Assembly: GCA_958405565.1 (NCBI GenBank)
Contig: CATYEN010000005.1
Span: 1 to 64,000 of the forward strand
DNA: 64,000 nucleotides
DNA from: an uncultured Collinsella sp.
GTDB taxonomy: Bacteria > Actinomycetota > Coriobacteriia > Coriobacteriales > Coriobacteriaceae
Direction of reading: 5' to 3'
Of the stretch, positions 9,599-19,070 are shown piece after piece (positions within the stretch are counted from its first letter, which is position 1; each line of letters starts with the position of its first letter). The translations under genes were made by a program, and so were the position numbers. The notes beneath the pieces were generated by a model, which did not search any database, was not told the DNA's origin, and saw nothing but the letters and a program-made list of their open reading frames with translations.

Positions 9599-10747
9599 AT
9601 GGCCAAGAATTCAGGTCCCGTACGTACCGTTCATGCACCCACGACGGGTAAAGAGCGCGAAGAGATGATCGCCACCACCAAGGCCGAGATCGAGAAGAAG
9701 TTCGGTCAAGGCTCCATCATGAGGTATGGTGACGGCGGCCCCGAGCTTGAGGTTGAGGCCATCCCCACGGGCGCTCTGGCACTCGATGCCGCTCTGGGTA
9801 TCGGCGGTGTGCCGCGCGGCCGTATCGTCGAGATTTACGGTCCTGAGTCCTCCGGTAAAACGACGCTTTCGCTCGAGATCTTGGCCGAGGCCCAGGCAAT
9901 GGGTGGCGTGGTGGCATTTATCGATGCCGAGCACGCGCTCGATCCCACGTATGCCGCGCGCATTGGCGTGGATATCGACGAGGTACTGATTTCCCAGCCT
10001 GATACGGGTGAGCAGGCGCTCGAGATTGTTGACATGCTCGTGCGTTCCGGCGCCATCGATGCCATCGTCGTCGACTCCGTCGCCGCGCTGACCCCGCGTG
10101 CCGAGATCGAGGGAGAGATCGGCGATACCACGGTCGGATTGCAAGCTCGTCTGATGAGTCAGGCGCTCCGCAAGCTCGCAGGCTCGCTGTCCAAGTCCAA
10201 CACGACATGCATCTTCATTAACCAGCTGCGAGAGAAGATCGGCGTCATGTTCGGCAACCCCGAGACCACGACGGGCGGCCGCGCCCTTAAGTTCTTCTCT
10301 TCGGTGCGTATCGACATTCGCCGCATCGACAGCATTAAGCTTAAGGATGAGGTTATCGGTAACCGCGTGCGCGCCAAGGTCGTTAAGAACAAGGTGGCAG
10401 CTCCGTTCCGTTCTGCTGAGTTCGACATCATGTACGGTACGGGCATCTCTAAGGAGGGCTCGATTCTGGACATGGCTGTCGAGTGCGGCATCTGCAAGAA
10501 GATGGGCTCCTGGTTTGCCTATGGCGAGGACAAGCTCGGCAACGGTCGCGAGGCCGCCAAGGCGTTCCTGCGCGAACACCCCGATTGCGCCGACGAGATT
10601 GAGCATAAGGTCCGCCTTGCCTGCGGGCTTGAGTTTGATGACGATGCTCCGTCCGAGGTCGAGCTGACCGATCAGCCTGCGCCTGAGGAGTTTGACGAGC
10701 TTTACGCCATCGATGGTTCCGCCATGCTCGATGATGACGACGAGTAG
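9599..10747 (+). CDS. recA: Recombinase RecA
   Basis: 382-residue RecA, which drives homologous strand exchange and stimulates LexA self-cleavage. Walker A GPESSGKTT is at residues 81-89, and the DNA-binding loops and acidic C-terminal tail are present. The ATG at 9599 has the strong site AAGAGGAGGG (9583-9592) upstream; an earlier in-frame start at 9578 lies inside that site and is unlikely. The LexA-boxed promoter lies just upstream, and recX begins 11 bases after the stop. Confidence 0.97.
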   Translation: MAKNSGPVRTVHAPTTGKEREEMIATTKAEIEKKFGQGSIMRYGDGGPELEVEAIPTGALALDAALGIGGVPRGRIVEIYGPESSGKTTLSLEILAEAQAMGGVVAFIDAEHALDPTYAARIGVDIDEVLISQPDTGEQALEIVDMLVRSGAIDAIVVDSVAALTPRAEIEGEIGDTTVGLQARLMSQALRKLAGSLSKSNTTCIFINQLREKIGVMFGNPETTTGGRALKFFSSVRIDIRRIDSIKLKDEVIGNRVRAKVVKNKVAAPFRSAEFDIMYGTGISKEGSILDMAVECGICKKMGSWFAYGEDKLGNGREAAKAFLREHPDCADEIEHKVRLACGLEFDDDAPSEVELTDQPAPEEFDELYAIDGSAMLDDDDE

Positions 10748-10758
10748 CGGTTACGCTC

Positions 10759-11451
10759 ATGTCGTATACGGTGACCGAGGCCACGGTCGTCTTTCCCGAT
10801 AAGAAGGCGGCCTCCTCGTTCTCGAGCGGGTATGCGTCCAAAAAGCCTTGCGCACATATCGATTGTGAGCTTGAGGGCGGTTTTGAGCGGTCCATTTGGA
10901 TTCCCGTGCGGGTCGCGCGCCTGTATGTCAAAAATCGCCCCGATCTTCCCTGTGATTGGGATAACTTTCGTGAAGCGGTGCAGCTCATCGAGCGTAAATG
11001 TGCACTTACCATGGTGACCGAGATGCTATCGCGACGCGACCATGCGACGGGTGAGGTCCGTGACAAGTTGGCACGCTACGGCTTTCGCCAGCCCGCAATC
11101 GATTTCGCCGTCGAGCGCGCCACCGAGTATCGCTTTTTAGACGAGAACCGCTTTTGCTCGTACTTTATCGAGGAACGCAAGCGGCGCGGTTGGGGACAGC
11201 GTAAAATCGAGACCGAGCTCAAGCGCCGTCATGTCGTGCTCGATGACATTCCCGGTTATCCCGAGGATTATTTTGCCGTCGAAGACGATTTGGCGCGTGC
11301 GTCAGCCCTGCTCGCCAAGCGGCGTGTTCCAGAGACGCGCGGATTCGAAAAACTGGTTCGGTTTTTGATGGGCAAGGGCTTCTCGTATCACATCGCCGCC
11401 GATGCCGTTAAGGCACGTCTTAATGCCGAACGCGAGGAATGTGCGGTTTAG
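10759..11451 (+). CDS. recX: RecX family regulatory protein
   Basis: 230-residue RecX, which binds RecA filaments and modulates their activity. Repeated three-helix units (for example LSRRDHATGEVRDKL and YFIEERKRRGWGQRKI) fill most of the protein after an N-terminal extension of about 60 residues. It immediately follows recA and is expected to share its SOS-controlled transcript. Confidence 0.9.
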   Translation: MSYTVTEATVVFPDKKAASSFSSGYASKKPCAHIDCELEGGFERSIWIPVRVARLYVKNRPDLPCDWDNFREAVQLIERKCALTMVTEMLSRRDHATGEVRDKLARYGFRQPAIDFAVERATEYRFLDENRFCSYFIEERKRRGWGQRKIETELKRRHVVLDDIPGYPEDYFAVEDDLARASALLAKRRVPETRGFEKLVRFLMGKGFSYHIAADAVKARLNAEREECAV

Positions 11452-11513
11452 GCGTATGCGTTTTGTGGCCCTGCCGTTCACCGCGTTTTAGCCGCCGTGC
11501 TGGGGCCATTTAT

Positions 11514-11542
11514 TTGACAGTTGTTGTGGTTCAACGTACGAT
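11514..11542 (+). promoter_or_regulatory. Promoter for the rny operon
   Basis: Consensus TTGACA (11514-11519), a 17-base spacer and TACGAT (11537-11542). Transcription would start near 11549, leaving a leader of about 160 bases before rny. Confidence 0.75.
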
Positions 11543-11647
11543 AAACACTGTCATTTGCTTTGTGATATGTGCTCATCTGTGATGAGTTTGTTTATATGTT
11601 TATCTGTATCCGACCCGCATAAGCTGCGCCCATATTACTCAAATGTC

Positions 11648-11676
11648 GCGAGCCGTTCGTAAGGACGGTTCGCTTT
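11648..11676 (+). other. Hairpin in the rny leader
   Basis: GCGAGCCGT (11648-11656) pairs with ACGGTTCGC (11665-11673), with one G-U pair, and TTTG follows. It could be an attenuator or an RNase processing site in the rny 5' leader. Its function is not known. Confidence 0.4.
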
Positions 11677-11708
11677 GTTGTGTAACGAATCCATAAAAAG
11701 GAGTGAGC

Positions 11709-13259
11709 ATGCCTATCATCGCAGCGCTCGTTGGCATCGTTTTGGGTGCCATCGCCGCCATTGCCTACATGCGCACCGCCAAGCAGGGTAGTCTTCACGA
11801 GGCCGACGAAAAAATCCAGTCGGCACACGCACAGGCTGAGTCCCTGATCGGTGATGCTAAGCGTCAGGCCGAGACCCTCAAAAAAGAGGCTCTGCTCGAG
11901 GCTAAAGAGGAGATCATCAAGAACAAGCAGGCCGCTGAGGCCGAGGACAAGCAGCGTAAGAACGAGATTCGTACGCTCGAGAACCGCGTGATGCAGCGCG
12001 AGGAATCTCTCGATCGCCGCAACGACGCTCTCGACAAGCGCGAGCATCAGCTGTCCAGCCAGGCCGGTCAGGTCGAGAAGCGCTCCCGTGAGCTCGAGGA
12101 GCTCTGCGCAAAGCAGACCTCCGAGCTCGAGCGTATCGCCGACCTTACCCGCGAGGACGCGCACAAGGAGCTCCTCGATAAGGTTCGCGGCGAGGTCACC
12201 CACGAGGCCGCCACGATCATTCGCGAGTCCGAGCAGCAGGTTCGCGCCGAGTGCCACAAGACCGCCCAGGAGATTCTGTCTCTGGCGATTCAGCGCTGCG
12301 CTGCCGATCACACTGCCGAGGTCACCGTTACCTCCGTGCACATTCCCTCTGATGACCTCAAAGGTCGTATCATCGGTCGCGAGGGTCGCAACATCCGGAC
12401 CTTCGAGCAGGTTTCCGGCGTCAACCTCGTGATCGACGACACGCCCGAGACCGTCGTTCTTTCGAGCTTCGACCCGGTCCGTCGTGAGACCGCCCGCGTC
12501 GCCCTCGAGAACCTCATCGCCGACGGCCGCATTCACCCTGCCCGTATCGAGGAGATGTATCACAAGGCCGCCGACCTGGTTCAGCAGCGCGTGCGCGAGG
12601 CTGGCGAGCAGGCTGCCTTCGATACCGGCATCCACGATCTGCACCCCGAGATCGTCAAGACCCTTGGTGCCCTGCGCTACCGTACCTCGTTTGGTCAGAA
12701 CGTGCTTCAGCATTCCCTCGAGGTCTCTGATCTGTGCGGCGTGATGGCTTCCGAGCTTGGCCTGGACGTTGTGACCGCCAAGCGCGCCGGCCTGCTTCAT
12801 GACCTGGGCAAGGCAATTGACCACGACGTCGAGGGCCCGCATGCCGTCATCGGCGCCGAGCTTGCCCGCCGTTATGGCGAGAAGCCCGTTATCGTCCACG
12901 CTATTGAGGCTCACCATGCCGATGTCGACCCCAACACGGTGCTCGATGTCCTGGTGCAGGCCGCCGATGCTGTCTCTGCCTCTCGCCCCGGTGCCCGTCG
13001 CGAGTCTGCCGAGAACTACATCAAGCGTCTTGAGAAGCTCGAGGAGATCGCCAACTCCCATGACGGCGTCGAACGTACCTATGCCATGCAGGCCGGTCGC
13101 GAGGTCCACGTCATGGTCCAGCCGGACAAGATCTCCGATGCCCAGTCCACGGTCCTGGCTCACGATATCGCCCATCAGATCGAGGAAGAGATGGAGTATC
13201 CCGGTCAGGTGCGCGTCGTCGTGATTCGCGAGAGCCGCGCTGTCGATATCGCTAAATAA
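11709..13259 (+). CDS. rny: Ribonuclease Y
   Basis: 516-residue membrane-anchored endoribonuclease that initiates mRNA decay. It has an N-terminal membrane helix (about residues 3-21), a long charged coiled coil (about 25-200), a KH RNA-binding domain around residue 218 and an HD phosphohydrolase domain with LLHDLGK (about 362-368). The ATG at 11709 is preferred because AAGGAG at 11698-11703 is ideally spaced; the GTG at 11703 overlaps that site. The downstream ATPase gene begins two bases after the stop. Confidence 0.95.
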   Translation: MPIIAALVGIVLGAIAAIAYMRTAKQGSLHEADEKIQSAHAQAESLIGDAKRQAETLKKEALLEAKEEIIKNKQAAEAEDKQRKNEIRTLENRVMQREESLDRRNDALDKREHQLSSQAGQVEKRSRELEELCAKQTSELERIADLTREDAHKELLDKVRGEVTHEAATIIRESEQQVRAECHKTAQEILSLAIQRCAADHTAEVTVTSVHIPSDDLKGRIIGREGRNIRTFEQVSGVNLVIDDTPETVVLSSFDPVRRETARVALENLIADGRIHPARIEEMYHKAADLVQQRVREAGEQAAFDTGIHDLHPEIVKTLGALRYRTSFGQNVLQHSLEVSDLCGVMASELGLDVVTAKRAGLLHDLGKAIDHDVEGPHAVIGAELARRYGEKPVIVHAIEAHHADVDPNTVLDVLVQAADAVSASRPGARRESAENYIKRLEKLEEIANSHDGVERTYAMQAGREVHVMVQPDKISDAQSTVLAHDIAHQIEEEMEYPGQVRVVVIRESRAVDIAK

Positions 13260-13260
13260 C

Positions 13261-14346
13261 ATGAGCGACGCGAACGAGCTCATCTCATTTATCGCGTCGA
13301 TGTCGGGGGAGGGCAACCTTCGCGTCGAGGAGAACCTTGGCGAGGGGTATGTCCGCCTCCGCGTTTCGGAGGCCGAGCGGCGCCAGGCTAAGCACGACAT
13401 TCAGCATGTCGAGGACATCGTCATCGAAATGCTCCGTAATGCTCGCGATGCCGGCGCCGACAAGGTCTATCTCGCCACGACCAAGGAAGATGGCGTCCGC
13501 ACGCTTGTCTTTCTGGATAACGGTTCTGGCGTTCCGCAGGATATGCAAGAGCGAATCTTTGATGCCCGCGTTACCTCCAAGCTCGAGAGCATGAAGATGG
13601 ACCGTTGGGGCGTTCACGGTCGTGGCATGGCATTGTTTTCGATTAAGCAGAACACCGACGAGGCCCGTGTGGTCACGTCCGGCGTCGATCTTGGTTCAGC
13701 CTTCAAGGTGAGCGTTGCGGCCGACCGCCTCAGTGAGCGTGCCGATCAGTCCAGCTGGCCCCAGGCCGTCAAGGATGAGGACGGACGTTATGTCTGCGCT
13801 CGCGGTCCACATAATATTATTCGCGCTGCTTGTGAGTTTGCGCTCGAGGAGTTGCGTGGTTGCGATGTCTATCTCGGTTCTCCGTCTGAGATTGCCGCGA
13901 CCCTTTATGCTCAAGCGTCAAGTCGGCTCGATACGTCTTGTCTCCTGTTCATTGATGACGAGAGCGAGCTTCCGGTTGTCGATCGTTTAGGCCTTGCTTC
14001 TGATGCCGAGGACTTTATCCGTATTTGTTCGGGTTTGGGTCTTGAGATGTCCGAGCGCACGGCCCATCGCATTTTGGCAGGGCAGATTAAGCCCGTTCGC
14101 GGTGTGACCGCGCGTCTGCTGCGCGAGCGTGATTCGTCCTCGCATGCGCCGGCTCCTGTCGATCTCGCGAAGGATCGTCGCGGGCTACGTATTGCCAAGG
14201 ATGACATGGCGCAGTTTTCGCGCGCTGTGGAACGCGACTTTAATGACCTTGCCACCCGGTACTATCTCAACCTTTGCGGCGACCCAAAGATCCGTGTTTC
14301 GCGTGATCGAATCACCGTGACCTTTGATCTTGCCAAAGAGGAATAG
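13261..14346 (+). CDS. GHKL-type ATP-binding protein of unknown function
   Basis: 361-residue soluble protein with a Bergerat (HATPase_c) fold. The N box is EMLRNARDAG (about residues 56-65), the G1 box DNGSGVP and the G2 box GVHGRGMAL. There is no histidine-kinase dimerisation domain and no membrane segment, so it resembles MutL/Hsp90-type or regulatory ATPases rather than a sensor kinase. The C-terminal half is unrecognised. It lies two bases after rny and shortly before spoVS, suggesting a role linked to those genes. No substrate can be inferred. Confidence 0.75.
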   Translation: MSDANELISFIASMSGEGNLRVEENLGEGYVRLRVSEAERRQAKHDIQHVEDIVIEMLRNARDAGADKVYLATTKEDGVRTLVFLDNGSGVPQDMQERIFDARVTSKLESMKMDRWGVHGRGMALFSIKQNTDEARVVTSGVDLGSAFKVSVAADRLSERADQSSWPQAVKDEDGRYVCARGPHNIIRAACEFALEELRGCDVYLGSPSEIAATLYAQASSRLDTSCLLFIDDESELPVVDRLGLASDAEDFIRICSGLGLEMSERTAHRILAGQIKPVRGVTARLLRERDSSSHAPAPVDLAKDRRGLRIAKDDMAQFSRAVERDFNDLATRYYLNLCGDPKIRVSRDRITVTFDLAKEE

Positions 14347-14420
14347 TGCCTTTACCGAGTCCACTCGGTACGATACAGTTATTGCAGTTAAAACGTACTT
14401 TTAAATGCAGGAGTTTCTTC

Positions 14421-14738
14421 ATGGATTGCCTGAAGGTATCAAGCAAATCATCGCCCGCGTCCGTTGCCGGCGCCATCGCCGGCATGGTCAAGGATGGTGT
14501 ACCCGTCAACATCCAGTGTGTCGGCGCCGGTGCCGTCAACCAGGCTATTAAGGCCGTTGCTATCGCGCGCGGTTTTTTGATTCCAACCGGTTTTGATATT
14601 TCCTGCGCGCCCGTGTTCTCCGACATCCTCATTAACGGGGAGTCGCGCACGGCCATCCGCCTTTCTATCTACGTTCACCAGATCAATCGAGCTGCTATGG
14701 ATAACGTCGTCATGGATGATGTTAAGCCTGTGGCATAG
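14421..14738 (+). CDS. spoVS: Stage V sporulation protein S homologue
   Basis: 105-residue Alba-like SpoVS protein, somewhat longer than the roughly 86 residues of Bacillus, starting MDCLKVSSKSSP. SpoVS affects sporulation and septation in Bacillus but also occurs in non-spore-formers, where its role is unclear. The start at 14421 is chosen because CAGGAG (14408-14413) precedes it and upstream codons are unlike the family. The rny-ATPase-spoVS order here matches the rny-spoVS linkage seen in Firmicutes. Confidence 0.9.
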   Translation: MDCLKVSSKSSPASVAGAIAGMVKDGVPVNIQCVGAGAVNQAIKAVAIARGFLIPTGFDISCAPVFSDILINGESRTAIRLSIYVHQINRAAMDNVVMDDVKPVA

Positions 14739-14783
14739 CTTCTGCTTGCCTTGTTTCGCTCCCCATCGTTAGGACTTATGCAC

Positions 14784-16154
14784 ATGGACCAGCGTTCCGT
14801 ACGCGATATTCTTGCCGGTAAAACCTACTTTATCCGCACCTTTGGCTGCCAGATGAATCAGCACGACTCCGAGCGTGTGAGCGGTCTGCTTGATTCGTAT
14901 GGCTGCCTCATGGCGCTCGATCCCGCGCATGCCGATATCGTTGTCTTCATGACGTGCTGCGTGCGCGAGGCCGCCGATACTCGCCTGTACGGTCAGTGCA
15001 ATTCCTGCAAAAGCCTGCCGCCTTCGCCTTCGGGCAAGCGCGTGGTTGCCGTTGGCGGTTGCATCGCGCAGCGCGATGGCGAGGGCCTGCTCACCAACGT
15101 CGATAACGTCAATGTCATCTTTGGCACGCATTCCATTGCACATGTGGCCGAGCTCATTGCCGAGGCGTTCCTTGATGGTAAGCGTCATATCCGCACCAAT
15201 GAGCATGAGGATACGGACGCCATGAGCATGCCGTGGCATCGCGAGACCCAGTATCACGCCTGGGTGCCCATCATGACAGGCTGCAATAATTTCTGCACCT
15301 ATTGCATCGTGCCGTACGTACGCGGTCGCGAAAAGAGCCGCCCCTTCGAGGAGATTGTCGACGAGGTGACCGGTCTGGTGCGCCAGGGCGTGCGTGAGAT
15401 TACGCTGCTGGGCCAAAACGTTAACTCATATGGTCGCGATCTGTTTGGCAAGCCGCGTTTTGCCGATTTGCTGCGTGCCGTGGGCGATACGGGTGTGGAG
15501 CGTATCTTCTTTACGTCTTCGCATCCTAAGGACCTGCTGCCCGAGACCATCGACGCCATGGCCGAGACACCTGCCGTAATGCCGCAACTGCACCTGGCCG
15601 TCCAGTCAGGTTCGACGCGGATCCTCAAAGAGATGAATCGCCGTTATACACGCGAGGACTATCTGGGCCTGGTCGATCGCATTCGCAACCGCATACCCGA
15701 TATCGCGCTCTCGACCGACATTATCGTTGGCTTCCCGGGCGAGACTGAAGAAGACTTTGAGCAGACGCTCTCGCTTGCCGAGACGGTCCGCTATGCTCAG
15801 GCCTATACCTTCATCTATTCCAAGCGTGCCGGTACCCCGGCCGCCGAGATTGACGATCCTACGCCGCATGAGGTTATTCTCGAGCGTTTCAACCGCCTGG
15901 TTAAGGTTATCGAGACCACGGCACACGAGTATAACCAGGGCGAGCTTCATACTGTGGTTCCCGCGCTCATTGAGGGAACGAGTAAAAAGAACGATGCGGT
16001 CCTGCTGGGCAAGAGTCCCAAGAATCAGACCGTGCATGCGCCTATCCCCGAGGGTTACAGCATCGATCAGCTTGTTGGCAAGATCGTTGATGTTGACGTT
16101 GACGTTGCCAAGACCTGGTATTTATCCGGTTCCGTTGTGGGCGAGCCGCGCTAA
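14784..16154 (+). CDS. miaB: tRNA-2-methylthio-N6-dimethylallyladenosine synthase MiaB
   Basis: 456-residue radical-SAM enzyme that adds the methylthio group to i6A37 in tRNA. The N-terminal UPF0004 domain begins FGCQMNQHDSERV. The cluster motif CNNFCTYC has cysteines at 167, 171 and 174, and a TRAM domain ends the protein. The start at 14784 follows AGGAC with good spacing; ATG 14778 is a close alternative. It overlaps miaA by one base (TAATG), and miaA makes its substrate, so the two steps of one tRNA modification are coupled. Confidence 0.95.
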   Translation: MDQRSVRDILAGKTYFIRTFGCQMNQHDSERVSGLLDSYGCLMALDPAHADIVVFMTCCVREAADTRLYGQCNSCKSLPPSPSGKRVVAVGGCIAQRDGEGLLTNVDNVNVIFGTHSIAHVAELIAEAFLDGKRHIRTNEHEDTDAMSMPWHRETQYHAWVPIMTGCNNFCTYCIVPYVRGREKSRPFEEIVDEVTGLVRQGVREITLLGQNVNSYGRDLFGKPRFADLLRAVGDTGVERIFFTSSHPKDLLPETIDAMAETPAVMPQLHLAVQSGSTRILKEMNRRYTREDYLGLVDRIRNRIPDIALSTDIIVGFPGETEEDFEQTLSLAETVRYAQAYTFIYSKRAGTPAAEIDDPTPHEVILERFNRLVKVIETTAHEYNQGELHTVVPALIEGTSKKNDAVLLGKSPKNQTVHAPIPEGYSIDQLVGKIVDVDVDVAKTWYLSGSVVGEPR

Positions 16155-17092
16155 TGGTTTCTTCCGGGGCAGGTCTTTCCGCCGTTGCGATCGTCGGTCC
16201 GACGGCGGTTGGTAAGAGTGATGTTGCCGACCGTTTGGCAGCTCGTCTTTCGTCCGAAGTGCTGTCGTGCGATGCGATGCAAATCTATCGCGGCATGGAC
16301 ATCGGTACCGCAAAGATGGCGCCCGATGAGTGCACGGCGCCGCTGCGTCTCGTCGACATTGTAGAGCCGGGTGTGGCATATTCTGCTGCGCTTTATCAGG
16401 CTGACGCTCGCGCGCATGTTGAACGTCTCCTTGGTTCGGGTTGCCTGCCGGTTTTTTGCGGAGGTACGGGGCTATATCTCAAGGCAGCCCTCGATGAGAT
16501 GGACTTTCCCTCGGGTGAACTTGAGGACGATCGCCGTGCGGGCTATCAGGAGCTTGCCGAGCGTATTGGCGAGGAAGAACTGCATGCCCTGCTTGCCGAG
16601 CGCGATCCAGAATCGGCTGCTGTTATTCATCCCCATAACGTGCGCCGTGTGATTCGTGCGCTCGAGATGCATGATGATGGTATCTCCTATGCACAGCAAA
16701 AAAGTCAGTTTAGTGTTCCGCGCGAGCATTATCATGCCCTATGGTTTGGTCTGACGCGTAATCGCGAGGTGCTCTATGAGCGCATTAATCTACGCGTCGA
16801 TCTGATGTTTGAGCAGGGTCTTGTCGATGAGGTCCGCGGTCTTATGGACCAGGGGCTGGGAGATGCCCTAACGTCGATGCAGGCAATTGGCTATAAAGAG
16901 ATCATCGATGTTTTCAATGGCGTGATGAGCATGGATGAGGCTCGCGAACTCATTAAGATGCGTTCGCGTCGTTATGCCAAGCGTCAGCTTTCGTGGTTTA
17001 AGCGCGATGACCGTATCGTGTGGTTTGATATGGATGAATGTACGATCGATGAGGTCGTTGAGGATATCCTGCATCGTATTGAGGCTGCCTAA
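16154..17092 (+). CDS. miaA: tRNA dimethylallyltransferase MiaA
   Basis: 312-residue enzyme that transfers a dimethylallyl group to A37 of tRNAs reading UNN codons, giving the substrate of MiaB. The P-loop GPTAVGKS is at residues 15-22, and the family motif SCDAMQIYRGMDIGTAK follows. Length is normal. It is joined by one-base stop-start overlaps to miaB upstream and hflX downstream, indicating one tightly coupled operon. Confidence 0.95.
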   Translation: MVSSGAGLSAVAIVGPTAVGKSDVADRLAARLSSEVLSCDAMQIYRGMDIGTAKMAPDECTAPLRLVDIVEPGVAYSAALYQADARAHVERLLGSGCLPVFCGGTGLYLKAALDEMDFPSGELEDDRRAGYQELAERIGEEELHALLAERDPESAAVIHPHNVRRVIRALEMHDDGISYAQQKSQFSVPREHYHALWFGLTRNREVLYERINLRVDLMFEQGLVDEVRGLMDQGLGDALTSMQAIGYKEIIDVFNGVMSMDEARELIKMRSRRYAKRQLSWFKRDDRIVWFDMDECTIDEVVEDILHRIEAA

Positions 17093-18381
17093 TGGCCCGT
17101 TTCCCCCTTGTCCCCACGGCACCCGAGCCCGAGCGTGCCATTTTAGTTGGTGTTGAGTGGCGCGACAATGCATGGCCGCTCGATCGCTCACTTGATGAGC
17201 TGGAGCGTCTTGCCCACACAGCTGGTGCCCAGTGCGTGGCTCGCTTGTCTCAGCGTTTGGTAAAGCCGTATCCCAAATCGTTTATCGGTTCCGGTAAGGT
17301 AGAGGAGCTTTGCGGCCTGGTACATCGCATGGATGTCGATGTCGTTATTTTTGATGACGACCTGACGCCCTCGCAGCAGTCCTATTTGGAGAAAGCCGTA
17401 GGCGAGCCGGTAAAGATTATCGATCGTACAGCACTGATCCTGGATATCTTTGGCCTGCATGCTCAGACGCGTGAGGGACGCCTGCAGGTACAGCTGGCAC
17501 AGCTTCAATACTTGTTGCCTCGCCTGCGTGGCATGTGGAGCCATCTTGCCAAGGAGCAGACGCGCGGCGGCATCGGCTCACGCTTTGGTCAGGGCGAAAG
17601 TCAGCTCGAGGTCGACCGTCGTCTCATTCGTAATAAGATTGCTGCGCTTCGTCGCGAGCTCAAGCAGGTTGAACAGCGTCGCGATGTTCAATCTAAGAGC
17701 CGCATCGAGTCACCGGCGTTTCGCGTCGCGTTGGCCGGTTATACCAATGCCGGTAAATCGACGTTGCTCAATCGCCTGACTGGCTCTACGGTACTTTCGC
17801 AGGACAAGCTGTTTGCTACGCTCGACCCGACGACGCGCTCGTATCGTCTGCCCGGTGGACGTGGCATGACGATTACCGATACCGTCGGCTTTATTCAAAA
17901 GCTGCCGCATGGTCTGGTCGATGCTTTTAAATCGACGCTGTCCGAGGTTTTGGGTGCCGATTTAATTCTCAAAGTCGTAGATGCATCTGACGAGGACTAT
18001 GAGCGGCAGCTTGAGGCTGTCGACCGCGTGCTTGATGAGATCGGCGCCGGAGAGCGTTTAACGTTGACCGTATTCAATAAAATCGATCTTCTCGACAGCG
18101 TCGATCGATTGAGTTTCCGTCGTCGCTATCCGGAGGCCGTTCTGTTCTCGGCCCAAACGGGCGAGGGGCTCGACGATCTCGTCGATCGCATTGCTCGCGA
18201 GGCAGCTGCCACCGATGTGTTGCTCTCCGCTGATATCCCGTATCGCGAGGGCGCTCTCATCACGCTGGTGCATGAGCAGGGAACCCTTCTGCATGAGGAA
18301 TATCTCGAGGACGGCATTCGCATTGTGGCGAAGTTGCCGGCTCGTATTGCACCGCGGCTCGAGCGTTATCGCACCGAGTAG
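17092..18381 (+). CDS. hflX: Ribosome-associated GTPase HflX
   Basis: 429-residue GTPase that splits or rescues stalled ribosomes. An N-terminal HflX-specific nucleotide-binding domain (with the segment FIGSGKVEEL) and a helical linker precede the G domain with G1 GYTNAGKST (about residues 216-224), DTVGF and NKID motifs. The start overlaps the miaA stop by one base. The 3' end overlaps the convergent gene at 18366 by 16 bases. Confidence 0.93.
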   Translation: MARFPLVPTAPEPERAILVGVEWRDNAWPLDRSLDELERLAHTAGAQCVARLSQRLVKPYPKSFIGSGKVEELCGLVHRMDVDVVIFDDDLTPSQQSYLEKAVGEPVKIIDRTALILDIFGLHAQTREGRLQVQLAQLQYLLPRLRGMWSHLAKEQTRGGIGSRFGQGESQLEVDRRLIRNKIAALRRELKQVEQRRDVQSKSRIESPAFRVALAGYTNAGKSTLLNRLTGSTVLSQDKLFATLDPTTRSYRLPGGRGMTITDTVGFIQKLPHGLVDAFKSTLSEVLGADLILKVVDASDEDYERQLEAVDRVLDEIGAGERLTLTVFNKIDLLDSVDRLSFRRRYPEAVLFSAQTGEGLDDLVDRIAREAAATDVLLSADIPYREGALITLVHEQGTLLHEEYLEDGIRIVAKLPARIAPRLERYRTE

Positions 18382-19070
18382 ACGAGCTCCAAAATGCCCA
18401 GAATGATGGGCTGATGCAGCAGATAAAAGGGGAGTGCATGGCGTCCAAGGCTGGCGAGCGCCGGCAGGGGGTTGGCGTAGGCCCAGCTAGGGACGGTCTT
18501 ATCGATACTCTGCGCTATGTGTGCGGCGAAGTATCCTGCAAGATACATAAAGATAAACGGGATGATGGGGTAGTAGTCACCTGATACAAACCCAGGGCTC
18601 GGAAATCCCAGCCACGCCAGGTAGGGGACAGGGTAGATCGTTTTGGGGATGCTCCAGGTGAGGGCGAACAACACAAGGCATAGGGGCATTCCCCATCTCG
18701 CCGATATCTTCTTAAGGACGGGATCGGTCAACGCCACGATGCCGGTACATGCGGCCATGCAGTAGATGATGCCAAAATTTACCGAATCGTCGACTGAGAC
18801 AAGTGTTGTTGCCAACCAGACGACGAGTGCTGCTAAGGCGTATTTGGCGGCACGTTTGATATTGTTGCGCGAAAGGGTGCACATCCAACCCGCGATAAGC
18901 AAAAATACCCAGCTGATGCTGGCGCGCCAGATGTCTTGAAAGACTGGCTGGGTAAACCAAGGCATATTCCAGCCGTACAGGTAGGCGAGATCATAGCAAG
19001 CGTGAAAACCTGCCATAGAAATCATCGTAAACCCGCGGACGGTATCAAAGATGGTGATGCGTTTTTGCAT
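18366..19070 (-). CDS. Heparan-alpha-glucosaminide N-acetyltransferase-like membrane protein (DUF1624 type)
   Basis: 234-residue integral membrane protein with about seven hydrophobic segments. The start (TIFDTVRGFTMISMAGFHACYDLAY) resembles the DUF1624/HGSNAT-like acyltransferase family. A probable role is transfer of an acyl group to an extracytoplasmic sugar, but the substrate is unknown. The ATG overlaps the lexA stop by one base (TAATG), so it is likely co-transcribed with lexA and therefore probably SOS-responsive. It is convergent with hflX. Confidence 0.7.
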   Translation of the reverse strand: MQKRITIFDTVRGFTMISMAGFHACYDLAYLYGWNMPWFTQPVFQDIWRASISWVFLLIAGWMCTLSRNNIKRAAKYALAALVVWLATTLVSVDDSVNFGIIYCMAACTGIVALTDPVLKKISARWGMPLCLVLFALTWSIPKTIYPVPYLAWLGFPSPGFVSGDYYPIIPFIFMYLAGYFAAHIAQSIDKTVPSWAYANPLPALASLGRHALPFYLLHQPIILGILELVYSVR

